Counted from the stretch's first letter, positions 41,577 through 50,730 are shown. The stretch is 64,000 bases of DNA from Pseudomonas sp. CCC3.1 (GCF_034347405.1 NZ_CP133778.1:310001-374000), one strand, 5' to 3'. The notes: generated from the sequence alone by a model not told the origin. Numbers and translations are program-made.

Positions 41577-42443
41577 TCAAACCGAAAGCTGCCAATAGAA
41601 GCCGGTTATTTGACCACCCCAGAGCAATGCAATCCAGCCAGCAATTGCCAGATACGGTGCAAAAGGGATGGGCGTTGAGGTCTGTGCACGGCGCAAGCCC
41701 AAGAGGCTCAGCCCCACCAGTGCGCCCAGCAGTGATGAGAGTACGACGGTCAACGGCAAAATCTCGACGCCGCCCCATGCCCCGAGCATGGCCAGCAGCT
41801 TGAAGTCGCCGTGGCCCATGCCGTCCTTGCCGGTGAACAGTTTGAACAGCCAGAAAATGCACCACAGGCAGGTATAGCCCAGCGCTGCGCCCCATACGGC
41901 TTGCGGCAGGCTGGTGAACGTATCGGCACTGTTGAGCAGCAACCCCAGCCAGAGCAACGGCAGCACCAACACATCAGGCACGATCTGATGTTTGAGATCG
42001 ATCAGGCAAATGCCGAGCAATCCCCAGGTCAGCACCAGCATCCAGCCCGCCTGCGCGCTAAAGCCCAAATGCCAGGCAATAAACGCCGACAGCAACCCGC
42101 ACGTCAGTTCGGTGGCGGGGTAGCCCGCGCTGATAGCGGTTTTACAGTGCGAGCACTTGCCGCGCAGCAGCAGATAGCTCAGTAGCGGAATGTTTTCCCA
42201 GGGCCGCAATGGATGCTGACAGTGCGGGCAATGGGAGCGGGGCAGCATCAAGTTATACACAGGGCCCTGGGCCGGGGCGGGCAGCTCAAGCAGTTCACGC
42301 GCCTGAGCCTGCCAGTCCTGTTCGAGCATCTTGGGCAGGCGCCACGCCAGCACATTGATAAAGCTGCCCACCAACAGGCCAAGCACCAGGGCACAGGCGA
42401 TAAAGGCGCCGGGCTGAAGGGTTAAAAAATCAATCATGCTCAA
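41577..42443 (-). CDS. pilD: Prepilin peptidase / N-methyltransferase PilD
   Basis: A 288-residue inner-membrane enzyme that cleaves and N-methylates type IV prepilins and type II secretion pseudopilins. The N-terminal domain has the paired CxxC motifs HCPHCQHPL and KCSHCKTAI. The aspartyl-protease residues lie in CLIDLKHQIVPD and the GxGD-type GMGHGDFKLLAMLG. Eight or so membrane segments follow. It overlaps pilC by four bases. Substrates in this window are PilA, PilE, PilV, PilW, PilX and the FimT-like protein. Confidence 0.96.
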   Translation of the reverse strand: MSMIDFLTLQPGAFIACALVLGLLVGSFINVLAWRLPKMLEQDWQAQARELLELPAPAQGPVYNLMLPRSHCPHCQHPLRPWENIPLLSYLLLRGKCSHCKTAISAGYPATELTCGLLSAFIAWHLGFSAQAGWMLVLTWGLLGICLIDLKHQIVPDVLVLPLLWLGLLLNSADTFTSLPQAVWGAALGYTCLWCIFWLFKLFTGKDGMGHGDFKLLAMLGAWGGVEILPLTVVLSSLLGALVGLSLLGLRRAQTSTPIPFAPYLAIAGWIALLWGGQITGFYWQLSV

Positions 42444-43657
42444 ATCACTTGGCCCAGTTTGAATATCGGTAAATACATGGCAATCACCAGCCCACCCACC
42501 ATGACGCCCAAAACCGCCATGATTGCCGGTTCCATTAACGTTGTCAGGTTATCGACCAGGCTGTCGACCTCGTTCTCATAATAGGTGGCAACGTGATTAA
42601 GCATGTCGTCCAATGTGCCGGATTCTTCGCCAATAGCTGTCATCTGAATCGCCATGCCCGGAAACACCCCGGCAGCGCTCATGGCGACATGGATCTGGCT
42701 ACCGGTTGCCACGTGTTGCCTGAGCCGCTGCACAGCCTCGCTGTACACGTTATTGCCCGTGGCACCGGCTACAGCATTCAAGGCGTCGAGTAACGGAACC
42801 CCGGCGGCAATCGTGGTTGATAACGTGCGGGCAAAGCGGGCAATGGCTGACAAGTGCAGCAGCAGGCCGATTAGCGGCAGCTTGAGCAGCCAGCGATCAA
42901 AGCGGTTACGCAGGGGTTGAGAGTGTTTATAGCGATGTCGAAAGCCGGCAAGCATCAGGCAAACACCACCGAACAGCCACAAGCCGTATTGCGTCAGCCA
43001 CTCGGACAACGCGATCACGCTTAAGGTGAACGCTGGCAGTTGGGCGTCAAATGAACTGAAAATGCCCTGGAACTGCGGCACCACTTCAATCAGCAAAATG
43101 GCGCTGACCAGCAGAGCCACCAGCAATACGGCGACAGGGTAGGTCATGGCCTTTTTGATTTTCTTTTTCATCGCTTCGGTTTTTTCTGTGTAGGTCGCCA
43201 CTCGCTGTAGCAACACATCCAGAGCCCCGGCCTGTTCGCCCGCTTCGATGAGGTTGCAAAACAGCGCGTCGAAGTGAGCCGGTTTTTTACGCAGCGCCGA
43301 TGCCAGGTTGGTGCCAGCACTGATGTCTTGTTTAAGTTCGGTCACCAATTGGCGCATCGCGGGATGCTCGAAGCCTTTGGCTATCACCTCAAGGGCCTGT
43401 AGCAATGGGATTCCGGCTTTGATCAGGGTGGCCAGTTGGCGAGTAAACAGTGAGATTTGCAGCGCTTTGATCGGTTTTCCCGTGCGTGGCTCGCGGCCAC
43501 TATGGCGCTGGATTTTACCTGCGGTAATACCTTGGCGGCGCAGTTGGACCCGGATCATGGCGTGGCTGTCGGCGGTGAGTTCGCCCCTGACATGAACGCC
43601 GTTGAAGTCAGTGCCTTCCCAGCGATAAACACTGGTTTTAACGGTCCGTGTTGCCAT
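42440..43657 (-). CDS. pilC: Type IV pilus inner-membrane platform protein PilC
   Basis: A 405-residue GspF-family platform protein. Two T2SSF domains are seen (ISLFTRQLATLIKAGIPLLQ near residue 70, and ARTLSTTIAAGVPLLDALN near 270), each followed by membrane segments. ATG at 43657 gives the standard length and MATRTVKTSVYRWEG start. In other pseudomonads pilB, the assembly ATPase, lies between pilA and pilC; here only 222 bp separate pilC from the divergent pilA. Confidence 0.95.
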   Translation of the reverse strand: MATRTVKTSVYRWEGTDFNGVHVRGELTADSHAMIRVQLRRQGITAGKIQRHSGREPRTGKPIKALQISLFTRQLATLIKAGIPLLQALEVIAKGFEHPAMRQLVTELKQDISAGTNLASALRKKPAHFDALFCNLIEAGEQAGALDVLLQRVATYTEKTEAMKKKIKKAMTYPVAVLLVALLVSAILLIEVVPQFQGIFSSFDAQLPAFTLSVIALSEWLTQYGLWLFGGVCLMLAGFRHRYKHSQPLRNRFDRWLLKLPLIGLLLHLSAIARFARTLSTTIAAGVPLLDALNAVAGATGNNVYSEAVQRLRQHVATGSQIHVAMSAAGVFPGMAIQMTAIGEESGTLDDMLNHVATYYENEVDSLVDNLTTLMEPAIMAVLGVMVGGLVIAMYLPIFKLGQVI

Positions 43658-43879
43658 GCTGTTGTCCTTGAAGAGCGGAGTGCTCTGTTGTGCTTTGGGC
43701 CCCAAAGCGTAGATGCCTTGATCCATGAACTGCCCACTGGAAAGTGTCCAAAGGTGTCCGCTGCGCAGTTGTGGAGCATCTGCCCGCTAACCTTGATAGC
43801 CTGTGCGCACTTTTTTGGCCGCTCAGCATGGTTTTGGCGTCTGGCCGCTGGGCCACGTCCCACTTTTTGGAGGCTTCAC

Positions 43880-44284
43880 GTGAAACAACAACACGGCTTC
43901 ACCCTGATCGAAATGATGATCGTGGTTGCGATCATTGGCTTGATCGCCTCGTTCGCTTTTCCGGCGTATCACGAGCACACCATGAAAGTCCGTTTTGCCG
44001 AGCTGAACACCATCAGCAGCCCCTACAAAACGGCGGTAGCCCTGTGCTACAGCGAAAGCAATGACTTGAGCGTCTGCGATGCAGGCACCCACGGCATTCC
44101 GGCCCCGGCCGCGCCCACTGACAATCTGGCGAGCATGACGGTGATTGATGGCGTGATTACCATGACCGGCACTGAGGCGGCGGGTGGCTGGACCAGCGTT
44201 ATGGCACCGGCACTGAGTGGTTCTGGCAGCACGTTGGTGTGGACGCAAACCGGTACCTGCCTGGAAAGCGGGGCCTGTAAATAA
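43880..44284 (+). CDS. pilA: Type IV major pilin-like protein PilA
   Basis: A 134-residue type IVa pilin. The start is GTG at 43880 with GGAGG upstream. The leader MKQQHG precedes FTLIEMMIVVAIIGLIASFA, with Glu at mature position 5. Cysteines at 56, 66, 127 and 133 could form two disulfides; the last pair (TCLESGACK) makes a very small terminal loop. It is divergent from pilC. Whether it is the main pilin or a competence pilin cannot be told from sequence alone. Confidence 0.88.
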   Translation: MKQQHGFTLIEMMIVVAIIGLIASFAFPAYHEHTMKVRFAELNTISSPYKTAVALCYSESNDLSVCDAGTHGIPAPAAPTDNLASMTVIDGVITMTGTEAAGGWTSVMAPALSGSGSTLVWTQTGTCLESGACK

Positions 44285-44305
44285 CCTTATTCACGACAAT
44301 ACTGT

Positions 44306-44384
44306 GTAGCCGCTGCCGCAGGCTGCGATAAGGGCCGCAGGACCTTCGCTCTGCATTCACATCGCAGCCTGCGGCAGCGACTAC
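44306..44384. repeat. REP pair, family B, copy 5
   Basis: Arms GTAGCCGCTGCCGCAGGCTG and CAGCCTGCGGCAGCGACTAC with a short centre, between pilA and the alkA-like gene. It is the cleanest family B copy. Confidence 0.92.
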
Positions 44385-44457
44385 AGGTTTTGTGGCGCTG
44401 ACATTGACGTCCGAAAATGGCGAGAACTGGCAAAAATGCGGTGCTATTCTCGGCCCC

Positions 44458-45954
44458 ATGAGCACACATGACAGCCTTTCCTCGCCCAGCACCGCCGCCT
44501 GCGAAATCGCCCGTTTAAGCCGCGACGCGCGATTTGACGGGGTGTTTTTTACCGCCGTTCTCAGCACCCGAATCTACTGCCGGCCCGTATGCCCGGCGCG
44601 TCCGCCCAAAGCCGAAAACGTGGTGTATTACCCCAGCGCCGCGGCCGCTCAAGCCCAAGGCTTTCGCCCCTGTTTGCGTTGTCGGCCCGAGCTTGCGCCA
44701 GGCAACCAGCTGTGGCTGCACGGCGAGCATTTGGTGTCGCGGGCGCTGAAGCTTATTAATGAGGGGTATCTGGCGGATCACTCTCTTGAGGAACTGGCCG
44801 AGCGCATGCACATCGGCGCCCGGCAGTTGCGCCGCCTGTTCGTTCAGCACCTGGGCGCGCCGCCGATGGCTGTGCATGCCACCCAGCGCTTACTGTTCGC
44901 CAAGCAATTGCTGACCGAAACAGATCTGTCGATCACCGAAGTCGCAATGGCTTCAGGCTTTGGCAGCCTGCGGCGTTTCAATTCGGCGTTTGCCGAGGCC
45001 AATCATGCTGAGCCTCGGGCTTTCAGACGCAGCCCCAAAGCCCGTGGGAACAAGGCACTGGTGCTGCGTTTGGGCTATCGCCCGCCGTATGACTTCAAAG
45101 CGCTGCTTGGGTTTTTGCAGACTCGGGCCTTGCCCGGCATCGAACAAATTGACGCTCATGGCTATCAACGGGTGTTTGGCGATCCGCTGGCGCCCGGCTG
45201 GTTGCGGGTCAGTGAGTGGCCGGGTGAGCAGCACGCGCTGCAACTGGAATTGTTGAATGTGCCGCCGAGCCAAATGCTCAGCGTGGTCACGCGGATTCGG
45301 CGGATGTTTGATCTGGATGCCGACCCGCTGGCCATTGCTCAGACCTTAAGTGGCAGCCCGTTGCTGGCGCCGGTCATCGAACGCTATCCGGGCCTGCGTC
45401 TGCCGGGCGGCTGGGACGGTTTTGAAGTGGCTGTTCGTGCGGTACTGGGTCAGCAAGTCAGCGTCGCGGCGGCGCGCACCCTGGCCAGCCGCATCGTGCA
45501 GCGCCATGGCATTGCGATTGAGCCGGTTGCAGGGTCGGATTTGAATCGGCTGTTCCCCGGCCCCGAACAATTAGCTGACGCGGACATGGGGCAAATGGGC
45601 ATCACTCAGGCCCGGATCGACACCCTCCAAGGCATTGCCCGTGCCTTGCTCGACGGGCGTGTGGACTTTGCCCTTGAGCAACCGCTGCAAACGTTTATCA
45701 ACCGTTGGGTGCTGTTGCCGGGCATCGGTGACTGGACCGCGCATTACATCGCCATGCGCGTACTCAAACACCCCGATGCTTTCCCGGCAGCGGACTTGAT
45801 TCTGCGCCGCGAGGCCAACCCGCTCGGGACGCCAATGACCACCAAGGCCCTGCAAACACTGGCTGAAAGCTGGCGCCCGTGGCGCGCCTATTCCGTGATG
45901 TATTTATGGCGTGCAGCCAACGACTCGGCGGCTGCACGCAAGGAGTCAACATGA
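44458..45954 (+). CDS. Ada-type regulator fused to AlkA-type DNA glycosylase
   Basis: A 498-residue fusion. The N-terminal Ada-type zinc domain has four cysteines (41, 45, 72, 75 in IYCRPVCPAR and FRPCLRCRPE), and an AraC-type HTH follows (HSLEELAERMHIGARQLRRL). The C-terminal half is an AlkA_N plus HhH-GPD glycosylase (LPGIGDWTAHYIAMRVLK; catalytic Asp in FPAADLILRR). Expected role: sensing methyl damage and excising 3-methyladenine-type bases. It is coupled to ogt by an ATGA overlap, making an alkylation-repair operon. The start at 44458 has only a weak ribosome site. Confidence 0.93.
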   Translation: MSTHDSLSSPSTAACEIARLSRDARFDGVFFTAVLSTRIYCRPVCPARPPKAENVVYYPSAAAAQAQGFRPCLRCRPELAPGNQLWLHGEHLVSRALKLINEGYLADHSLEELAERMHIGARQLRRLFVQHLGAPPMAVHATQRLLFAKQLLTETDLSITEVAMASGFGSLRRFNSAFAEANHAEPRAFRRSPKARGNKALVLRLGYRPPYDFKALLGFLQTRALPGIEQIDAHGYQRVFGDPLAPGWLRVSEWPGEQHALQLELLNVPPSQMLSVVTRIRRMFDLDADPLAIAQTLSGSPLLAPVIERYPGLRLPGGWDGFEVAVRAVLGQQVSVAAARTLASRIVQRHGIAIEPVAGSDLNRLFPGPEQLADADMGQMGITQARIDTLQGIARALLDGRVDFALEQPLQTFINRWVLLPGIGDWTAHYIAMRVLKHPDAFPAADLILRREANPLGTPMTTKALQTLAESWRPWRAYSVMYLWRAANDSAAARKEST

Positions 45955-46448
45955 CGCAGATTTACTACGACCCACTACCGTCCCCGATCGGCCCACTGTT
46001 TTTGGTGGCCGATGATGATGGCTTGCGCGAAATACGTTTCGAGTTGGAGCGTCGCCCACATACACCGCTGGAAGGCTGGGCGCATTCGCCGCAAAAGCTG
46101 GCGCCTGTACGCCGTCAGCTCGAAGAGTATTTCGCGGGCGATCGCCAGACGTTTGACCTGCCGCTCAAGCCGTTGGGCACCGAGTTCCAGCAATCGGTCT
46201 GGCACGCACTGACCACCATTCCCTATGCGACCACTACGAGCTACGGCCAGCTATCGCAACAGATCGAGCGCCCCAAAGCCTCGCGTGCGGTAGGTGCTGC
46301 GAATGGCCGCAACCCGATTCCGATCATCATCCCGTGCCATCGAGTGATCGGCAGCAATGGCACCCTGACCGGTTTTGCAGGCGGCCTGGCCGCCAAACAA
46401 TGGCTGTTGGAGCATGAAGAAAAGTGCCAAGGGTTTGCCTTGGTCTGA
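45951..46448 (+). CDS. ogt: Methylated-DNA-protein cysteine methyltransferase Ogt
   Basis: A 165-residue suicide enzyme that takes methyl groups from O6-methylguanine in DNA. The acceptor cysteine is Cys129 in IPCHRVIG, and the helix-turn-helix part is TTSYGQLSQQIERPKASRAV. ATG at 45951 overlaps the upstream stop by four bases and has AAGGAG nearby. It would work with the upstream Ada/AlkA fusion. Confidence 0.95.
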   Translation: MTQIYYDPLPSPIGPLFLVADDDGLREIRFELERRPHTPLEGWAHSPQKLAPVRRQLEEYFAGDRQTFDLPLKPLGTEFQQSVWHALTTIPYATTTSYGQLSQQIERPKASRAVGAANGRNPIPIIIPCHRVIGSNGTLTGFAGGLAAKQWLLEHEEKCQGFALV

Positions 46449-46465
46449 CAAAGAAACACACCCCC

Positions 46466-46531
46466 GTAGGAGCGAGCTTGTCTCGCGATCTTTTGATCAT
46501 TTAAAAGATCGCGAGGCAAGCTCGCTCCTAC
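46466..46531. repeat. REP pair, family A, copy 3
   Basis: GTAGGAGCGAGCTTGTCTCG and CGAGGCAAGCTCGCTCCTAC around TTTTGATCATTTAAAA, between the convergent ogt and nadC genes. Confidence 0.9.
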
Positions 46532-46541
46532 ACGGAGGGGG

Positions 46542-47390
46542 TTAGATACTCAACCGCATCGACAAATCCACCGCTTTGACATCTTTGGTCATGGCACCAA
46601 TCGAGATGTAGTCCACGCCGGTTTCGGCAATCGGACGCAAGGTGGATTCGTTGATCCCGCCGCTGGCTTCCAGCTTGGCTTTGCCAGCGTTGAGGCGTAC
46701 GGCTTCGCGCATGTCGTCCATGCTCAACTCGTCGAGCATGATGATGTCGGCGCCCGCATCCAGCGCTTCCTTCAGTTCACTCAGGCTTTCGACTTCGATC
46801 TCCACCGGCTTGCCGGGGGCGATCTTGTGCGCGGCGCTGATGGCTTGAGCGATGCCGCCGCAGGCCGCGATGTGGTTTTCCTTGATCAAAAACGCGTCGT
46901 ACAAACCAATGCGGTGGTTATGGCAACCGCCACAGGTCACTGCATATTTTTGCGCCAAGCGCAGGCCCGGCAAGGTTTTGCGGGTATCGAGCAACTTGAC
47001 CTGGGTGTCTGCGACTTTGTCGGCCAGCGACTGTGCGTGCGTCGCAACGCCAGACAACAGTTGCAAGAAGTTCAGGGCGCTGCGTTCACCGCTGAGCAGC
47101 GAACGGGCCGGGCCTTCAAGGTGAAACAGGATCTGGTTGGGGCTCACGCGCTGGCCATCGACGACTTGCCAGTGCACGGCAACCCGAGGATCTAGCTGGC
47201 GAAATACGGTATCCACCCACGCGGTGCCGCTGATGACGGCAGCCTCGCGAGTAATGATTGTGGCTTTGGCCAGACGTTCGGCCGGAATCAGTCGTGCAGT
47301 GATGTCGCCGCTGCCAATGTCTTCGGCTAACGCACGGCGCACGTTGGCTTCGATTTCGGCAGTGAGGTCGGCCAGATGTAAATTCGGCAT
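46542..47390 (-). CDS. nadC: Nicotinate-nucleotide pyrophosphorylase (carboxylating)
   Basis: A 282-residue quinolinate phosphoribosyltransferase for NAD synthesis. Motifs: EDIGSGDITARLIP near residue 24, LLDTRKTLPGLRLAQKYAV near 140, HNHRIGLYDAFLIKENHI near 160 and SGGINESTLRPIAETGVDYI near 250. ATG at 47390 has GGAG upstream, better than 47408. It is convergent with ogt. Confidence 0.96.
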   Translation of the reverse strand: MPNLHLADLTAEIEANVRRALAEDIGSGDITARLIPAERLAKATIITREAAVISGTAWVDTVFRQLDPRVAVHWQVVDGQRVSPNQILFHLEGPARSLLSGERSALNFLQLLSGVATHAQSLADKVADTQVKLLDTRKTLPGLRLAQKYAVTCGGCHNHRIGLYDAFLIKENHIAACGGIAQAISAAHKIAPGKPVEIEVESLSELKEALDAGADIIMLDELSMDDMREAVRLNAGKAKLEASGGINESTLRPIAETGVDYISIGAMTKDVKAVDLSMRLSI

Positions 47391-47742
47391 AACGCGCTCC
47401 ACAAACAAAGTGCAGCGATTATATGTCTATGCCGCGGCCGAACCCAAGGTGCGCAGTGCAGGGCCGGCAAATGCCCTAACTGTGCGGCTTTTGGCACTTT
47501 CAGTATTAAATTGTCCACTCATTCAATGAAATGGAGCGTGTGACTGGTACAAACGACATCTTTTAAAAGATAATCCGCCTTCTATTTGGCGTCATAGCTT
47601 TGACGCATGAGTGATGTTCTGATTTCGAATCGCTGGCGAGTGTGCACAACACTCGCCAGTTGCTGTCTGTGAGCACCCGATATGACTGCTTGGTCACGCG
47701 TTGCTCAGTTGCCAGCGAAGAAAACCATTACTGGAGGCCAGG
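47391..47742. other. 352-bp intergenic region with two promoters and a hairpin
   Basis: Between the divergent nadC and DUF1631 genes. For nadC, TATAAT lies on the minus strand at 47417-47422 with TTGGGT 18 bases further. For the plus-strand gene, GATAAT occurs near 47567. At 47633-47659 CTGGCGAGTGT and ACACTCGCCAG form an 11-bp perfect stem with a GCACA loop. No open frame of note is seen. Confidence 0.55.
47633..47659 (+). promoter_or_regulatory. Leader hairpin upstream of the DUF1631 gene
   Basis: CTGGCGAGTGT (47633-47643), loop GCACA, ACACTCGCCAG (47649-47659). The stem is perfect and strong but followed by TTGCTG, only a weak T-run. It could be an attenuator or the end of a short transcript started near 47575. 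Confidence 0.5.
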
Positions 47743-49233
47743 ATGCAAAACGACGGGAAAGTGGGGTCTGGGCACAGGGCCTCTACCGAGTTGGCGATAC
47801 ACTCGCCGCTCACCCGCCTGCCTGTCATCCTGTTGCAGGTGCATGACAAAGCCGCGCAGCAACTCAAGAGCGACTTGCAAGTATTGTTCGATAACGCTGA
47901 CGAAACGTTATTTGAAATGGCCGACAAGGCCCAGAACAACGCCGACCAAAGCCTGTTTTTTGAAGCCATGCGTGATGTGCGGCTCAAGCGTAAAAACATC
48001 GAGCGCGGGTTTCTTGAACGACTGTTTTACGCCTTTCTCAAGTTGACCCAGCCTGATTCCAGCGAACGCTCCTTGGCGGGTCGCGCACCGGCACAGAATG
48101 CGTTTTCGCTGATGAACATTGATTTTGAGCGTGATCAAGTGATCAACACCATGGTCGCTCAAGTGCTGTCACGTAACCCATTGGCCCTCTGCCAATTGAG
48201 CACTCGTCTCAACACCCTGAGCTGGGTGGCGCTTGATGAACACAACAATCCGCTGGGTCCGGCGATGCTCTGTGAGTACTTTTTGCAGGCTGAGCGTGAG
48301 CAGGGCGTCGACCTCAAGGTCAAGCTGATCATGTTGCAACTCTTCGAGAAATACCTGCTCAGCCAAACTTCGCAGCTGTACGCCGATGCCAACCAACTGT
48401 TAGTGGCGACAGGTGTACTGCCCAATCTGTCGGACAGGGTCTCGTGCTGTAATTCAAGCACCGCGGCCCGTGTGCAAGCGTCAGGCGTCGCCGCTGAAGA
48501 CGCGAGTCAACTGGTCGGGCAGTTATTTGACTACATCGGGGGTGACCACAATCTTGCGCCTGCGCTGAAATCGCTGATCGGGCAGTTGCAGGAGCCGATG
48601 CTCAATATTGCCCAGCTCGACCCGAATTTCTTCAGCAGCGACAGCCATCCTGCCCGCTGCTTGTTGAACGTCATCGCCGATGCTGCCATGGGGTGGGACG
48701 ACAGCGTCGATGTCCACAACGACTCGATCTACCAACAGATTGAGCGGGTGGTGCAGCAACTGGCGCGTTGTTCATGCACCAATACCCCAGAGTTGCTTGA
48801 AGACTTGTTGCATGACTTCTTGCGATTTACCCACGCCGAGCGGGGGCGCATCGAGCAGTCCGAACACCGCACCCGGGCCCGCGAGCAACTGCACGCGAAA
48901 AAGGCTCGCTTTCTGCGCGCCGGGCAACAGTCGGTGCTGGATGAGCAAGACCATTTGGGATTGCTGTTGGTCAGTCAGCTGCGTATCGGCACTTGGGTAG
49001 AGCTTCAGGAAGATCCGGCATGCAAGCTGCGTTGCAAGCTGATTGCGATATTTGAGCCAGAAGGCCGGCATATATTTGTTAACCGCGGTGGCATGAAAGT
49101 CGTCGAAAAGAGCCGATCTGACTTAATTGGGCAACTGCGCAGCGGGACGATTCTATTGCTTGATGACCGCCTGCTGTTCGACCGGGCCCTGGCGTCGGTG
49201 ATCGGCAGCATGGGCCAATACAGCGGCCATTGA
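47743..49233 (+). CDS. DUF1631 family protein
   Basis: A 496-residue protein of the DUF1631 family, seen next to ampD in Pseudomonas (as in the PA4523 position). The N-terminus includes HDKAAQQLKSDLQVLFDNAD, and the central part is helical. The C-terminal region (LLLVSQLRIGTWVELQEDPA, then IFVNRGGMKVVEKSRSDLIG) resembles a PilZ-like barrel ending used by this family. No signal peptide or membrane segment is seen. The ATG at 47743 follows GGAGGCCAGG. No function is proven; PilZ-like parts suggest cyclic-di-GMP effects, but binding residues cannot be confirmed. Confidence 0.8.
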   Translation: MQNDGKVGSGHRASTELAIHSPLTRLPVILLQVHDKAAQQLKSDLQVLFDNADETLFEMADKAQNNADQSLFFEAMRDVRLKRKNIERGFLERLFYAFLKLTQPDSSERSLAGRAPAQNAFSLMNIDFERDQVINTMVAQVLSRNPLALCQLSTRLNTLSWVALDEHNNPLGPAMLCEYFLQAEREQGVDLKVKLIMLQLFEKYLLSQTSQLYADANQLLVATGVLPNLSDRVSCCNSSTAARVQASGVAAEDASQLVGQLFDYIGGDHNLAPALKSLIGQLQEPMLNIAQLDPNFFSSDSHPARCLLNVIADAAMGWDDSVDVHNDSIYQQIERVVQQLARCSCTNTPELLEDLLHDFLRFTHAERGRIEQSEHRTRAREQLHAKKARFLRAGQQSVLDEQDHLGLLLVSQLRIGTWVELQEDPACKLRCKLIAIFEPEGRHIFVNRGGMKVVEKSRSDLIGQLRSGTILLLDDRLLFDRALASVIGSMGQYSGH

Positions 49234-49327
49234 ACTAAATGGATCACCCGGATGGGCAGATAGCTCCCCATGGTTGCGCGCGGCGCGGCATACTGGGCCC
49301 TTTCGATTAAGCCGTTGAGGAGGCTGT

Positions 49328-49891
49328 ATGCAACTGGACCCCGCAAGCGGCTGGTGCCAAGGCGTGCGCCGTTGTCCTTCACCCAACTTCAATACGCGCC
49401 CTGACGGCGAAATATCCCTGTTGGTTATCCACAACATCAGCTTGCCTCCCGGGCAGTTTGGTACCGGCAAGGTGCAGGAATTTTTCCAGAATAAGCTCGA
49501 TGCCACAGAACATCCTTACTTCGAAGGCATCCGTGAACTAACGGTCAGTGCGCACTTTCTGATTGAACGTGACGGCCAAATCACTCAGTTTGTCTCCTGT
49601 ATTGACCGGGCCTGGCATGCGGGGGTTTCGAGTTTTGAGGGCCGTGAGACCTGTAATGATTTTTCGCTGGGCATAGAACTTGAAGGCACCGATGAACTGC
49701 CATTCAGCGATGCGCAATATAAGGCGTTGACTGCCTTGACCCTACAATTGCAAGCGGCTTACCCGTCGATTACACCGCACAGAATCTGCGGCCATAGCGA
49801 CATCGCGCCGGGGCGCAAGACGGATCCGGGCCCGGCTTTTGACTGGAGGCGTTTTCGTAACGCATTGCAGCACACAGGAGATAAAAAATGA
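49328..49891 (+). CDS. ampD: 1,6-anhydro-N-acetylmuramyl-L-alanine amidase AmpD
   Basis: A 187-residue cytoplasmic zinc amidase of peptidoglycan recycling that controls ampC beta-lactamase induction. Zinc-site segments: VIHNISLPPGQFG (His), WHAGVSSFEGR (catalytic region) and GHSDIAPGRKTDPGPAFDW. The length equals other AmpD proteins. Loss of AmpD in Pseudomonas raises beta-lactam resistance; this copy looks intact. It overlaps ampE by four bases. Confidence 0.96.
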   Translation: MQLDPASGWCQGVRRCPSPNFNTRPDGEISLLVIHNISLPPGQFGTGKVQEFFQNKLDATEHPYFEGIRELTVSAHFLIERDGQITQFVSCIDRAWHAGVSSFEGRETCNDFSLGIELEGTDELPFSDAQYKALTALTLQLQAAYPSITPHRICGHSDIAPGRKTDPGPAFDWRRFRNALQHTGDKK

Positions 49892-50724
49892 GTTTTGTGG
49901 TGTTACTGCTGGCGATTCTGGTCGAGAAGTTTTCGGCCTTCCGTCAGCGTCTTCAGTGTGATGGCGGCTGGTTGCGCGAGCTTCACAAGCTGGAAAGCAG
50001 CCCCACGCTGGGGAACAAACCGTGGTGGGTGTTAACCCTCCTGATTGTGTTTCCGGTGGCCGTTCTCGGTTTGCTGCTGTGGGTTCTGGAGCCGGTGGCG
50101 TATGGCTTGCTGGTCTTGCCTGTGCACGTGCTGGTGGTGATTTACAGCTTGGGCCGGGGTGACCTGCTCGCGGGGCTTGGGCCTATTCGTGACGCCTGGC
50201 GCCGTGGAGACCTGCAGGCGGGTGCGCATGTGGCTGAGCGCGACATTGGTGTCAGCGCTGACAGTGGCGAGCAATTGCTTGAGCAGGTGCAAAGCCATTT
50301 GTTATGGCAGGCCTATCAGAGTTTCTTTGCAGTGATCTTTTGGTACTTCCTGTTGGGGCCTGTTGCAGCCTTGAGCTATCGCTTGCTGGCGCTGGCCGCA
50401 GAACATGGCAAAAACCCGGAACTGGTCGAACGCGCACAGCAACTGCGGCATGCCTTTGACTGGCTGCCGGTGCGCTTGCTGGCGGCAAGCTTTGCGTTCG
50501 TGGGCAACTTTGCGGCGGTCAGCCGGGTGATGCTGCACGAACTGCTGAGCTGGGACATCAGCGCCGAGCAGCTCATCAACAAAGCTGGGTGTGCGGCGGC
50601 AGAAATTCCGCCACCGCAAGCAGGCCCGGAAGGCGTTGCCAGCCTGGACACCCTGTGGGCATTACTGCTGCGCGCGGCGGTGCTGTGGTACGCAGGGTTT
50701 GCGGTGTGGACGTTGTTGCTGTAA
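49888..50724 (+). CDS. ampE: Regulatory signalling modulator protein AmpE
   Basis: A 278-residue inner-membrane protein of the AmpE family. It begins MSFVVLLLAILVEKFSAFRQ and has about four membrane segments, with VFPVAVLGLLLWVLEPVAYG and FFAVIFWYFLLGPVAALSYR the clearest. It contains RHAFDWLPVRLLAASFAFVG, a family signature. Role unclear; it is coupled to ampD by the overlap and probably senses or supports the cell-wall recycling state. Confidence 0.94.
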   Translation: MSFVVLLLAILVEKFSAFRQRLQCDGGWLRELHKLESSPTLGNKPWWVLTLLIVFPVAVLGLLLWVLEPVAYGLLVLPVHVLVVIYSLGRGDLLAGLGPIRDAWRRGDLQAGAHVAERDIGVSADSGEQLLEQVQSHLLWQAYQSFFAVIFWYFLLGPVAALSYRLLALAAEHGKNPELVERAQQLRHAFDWLPVRLLAASFAFVGNFAAVSRVMLHELLSWDISAEQLINKAGCAAAEIPPPQAGPEGVASLDTLWALLLRAAVLWYAGFAVWTLLL

Positions 50725-50730
50725 CCCCCC

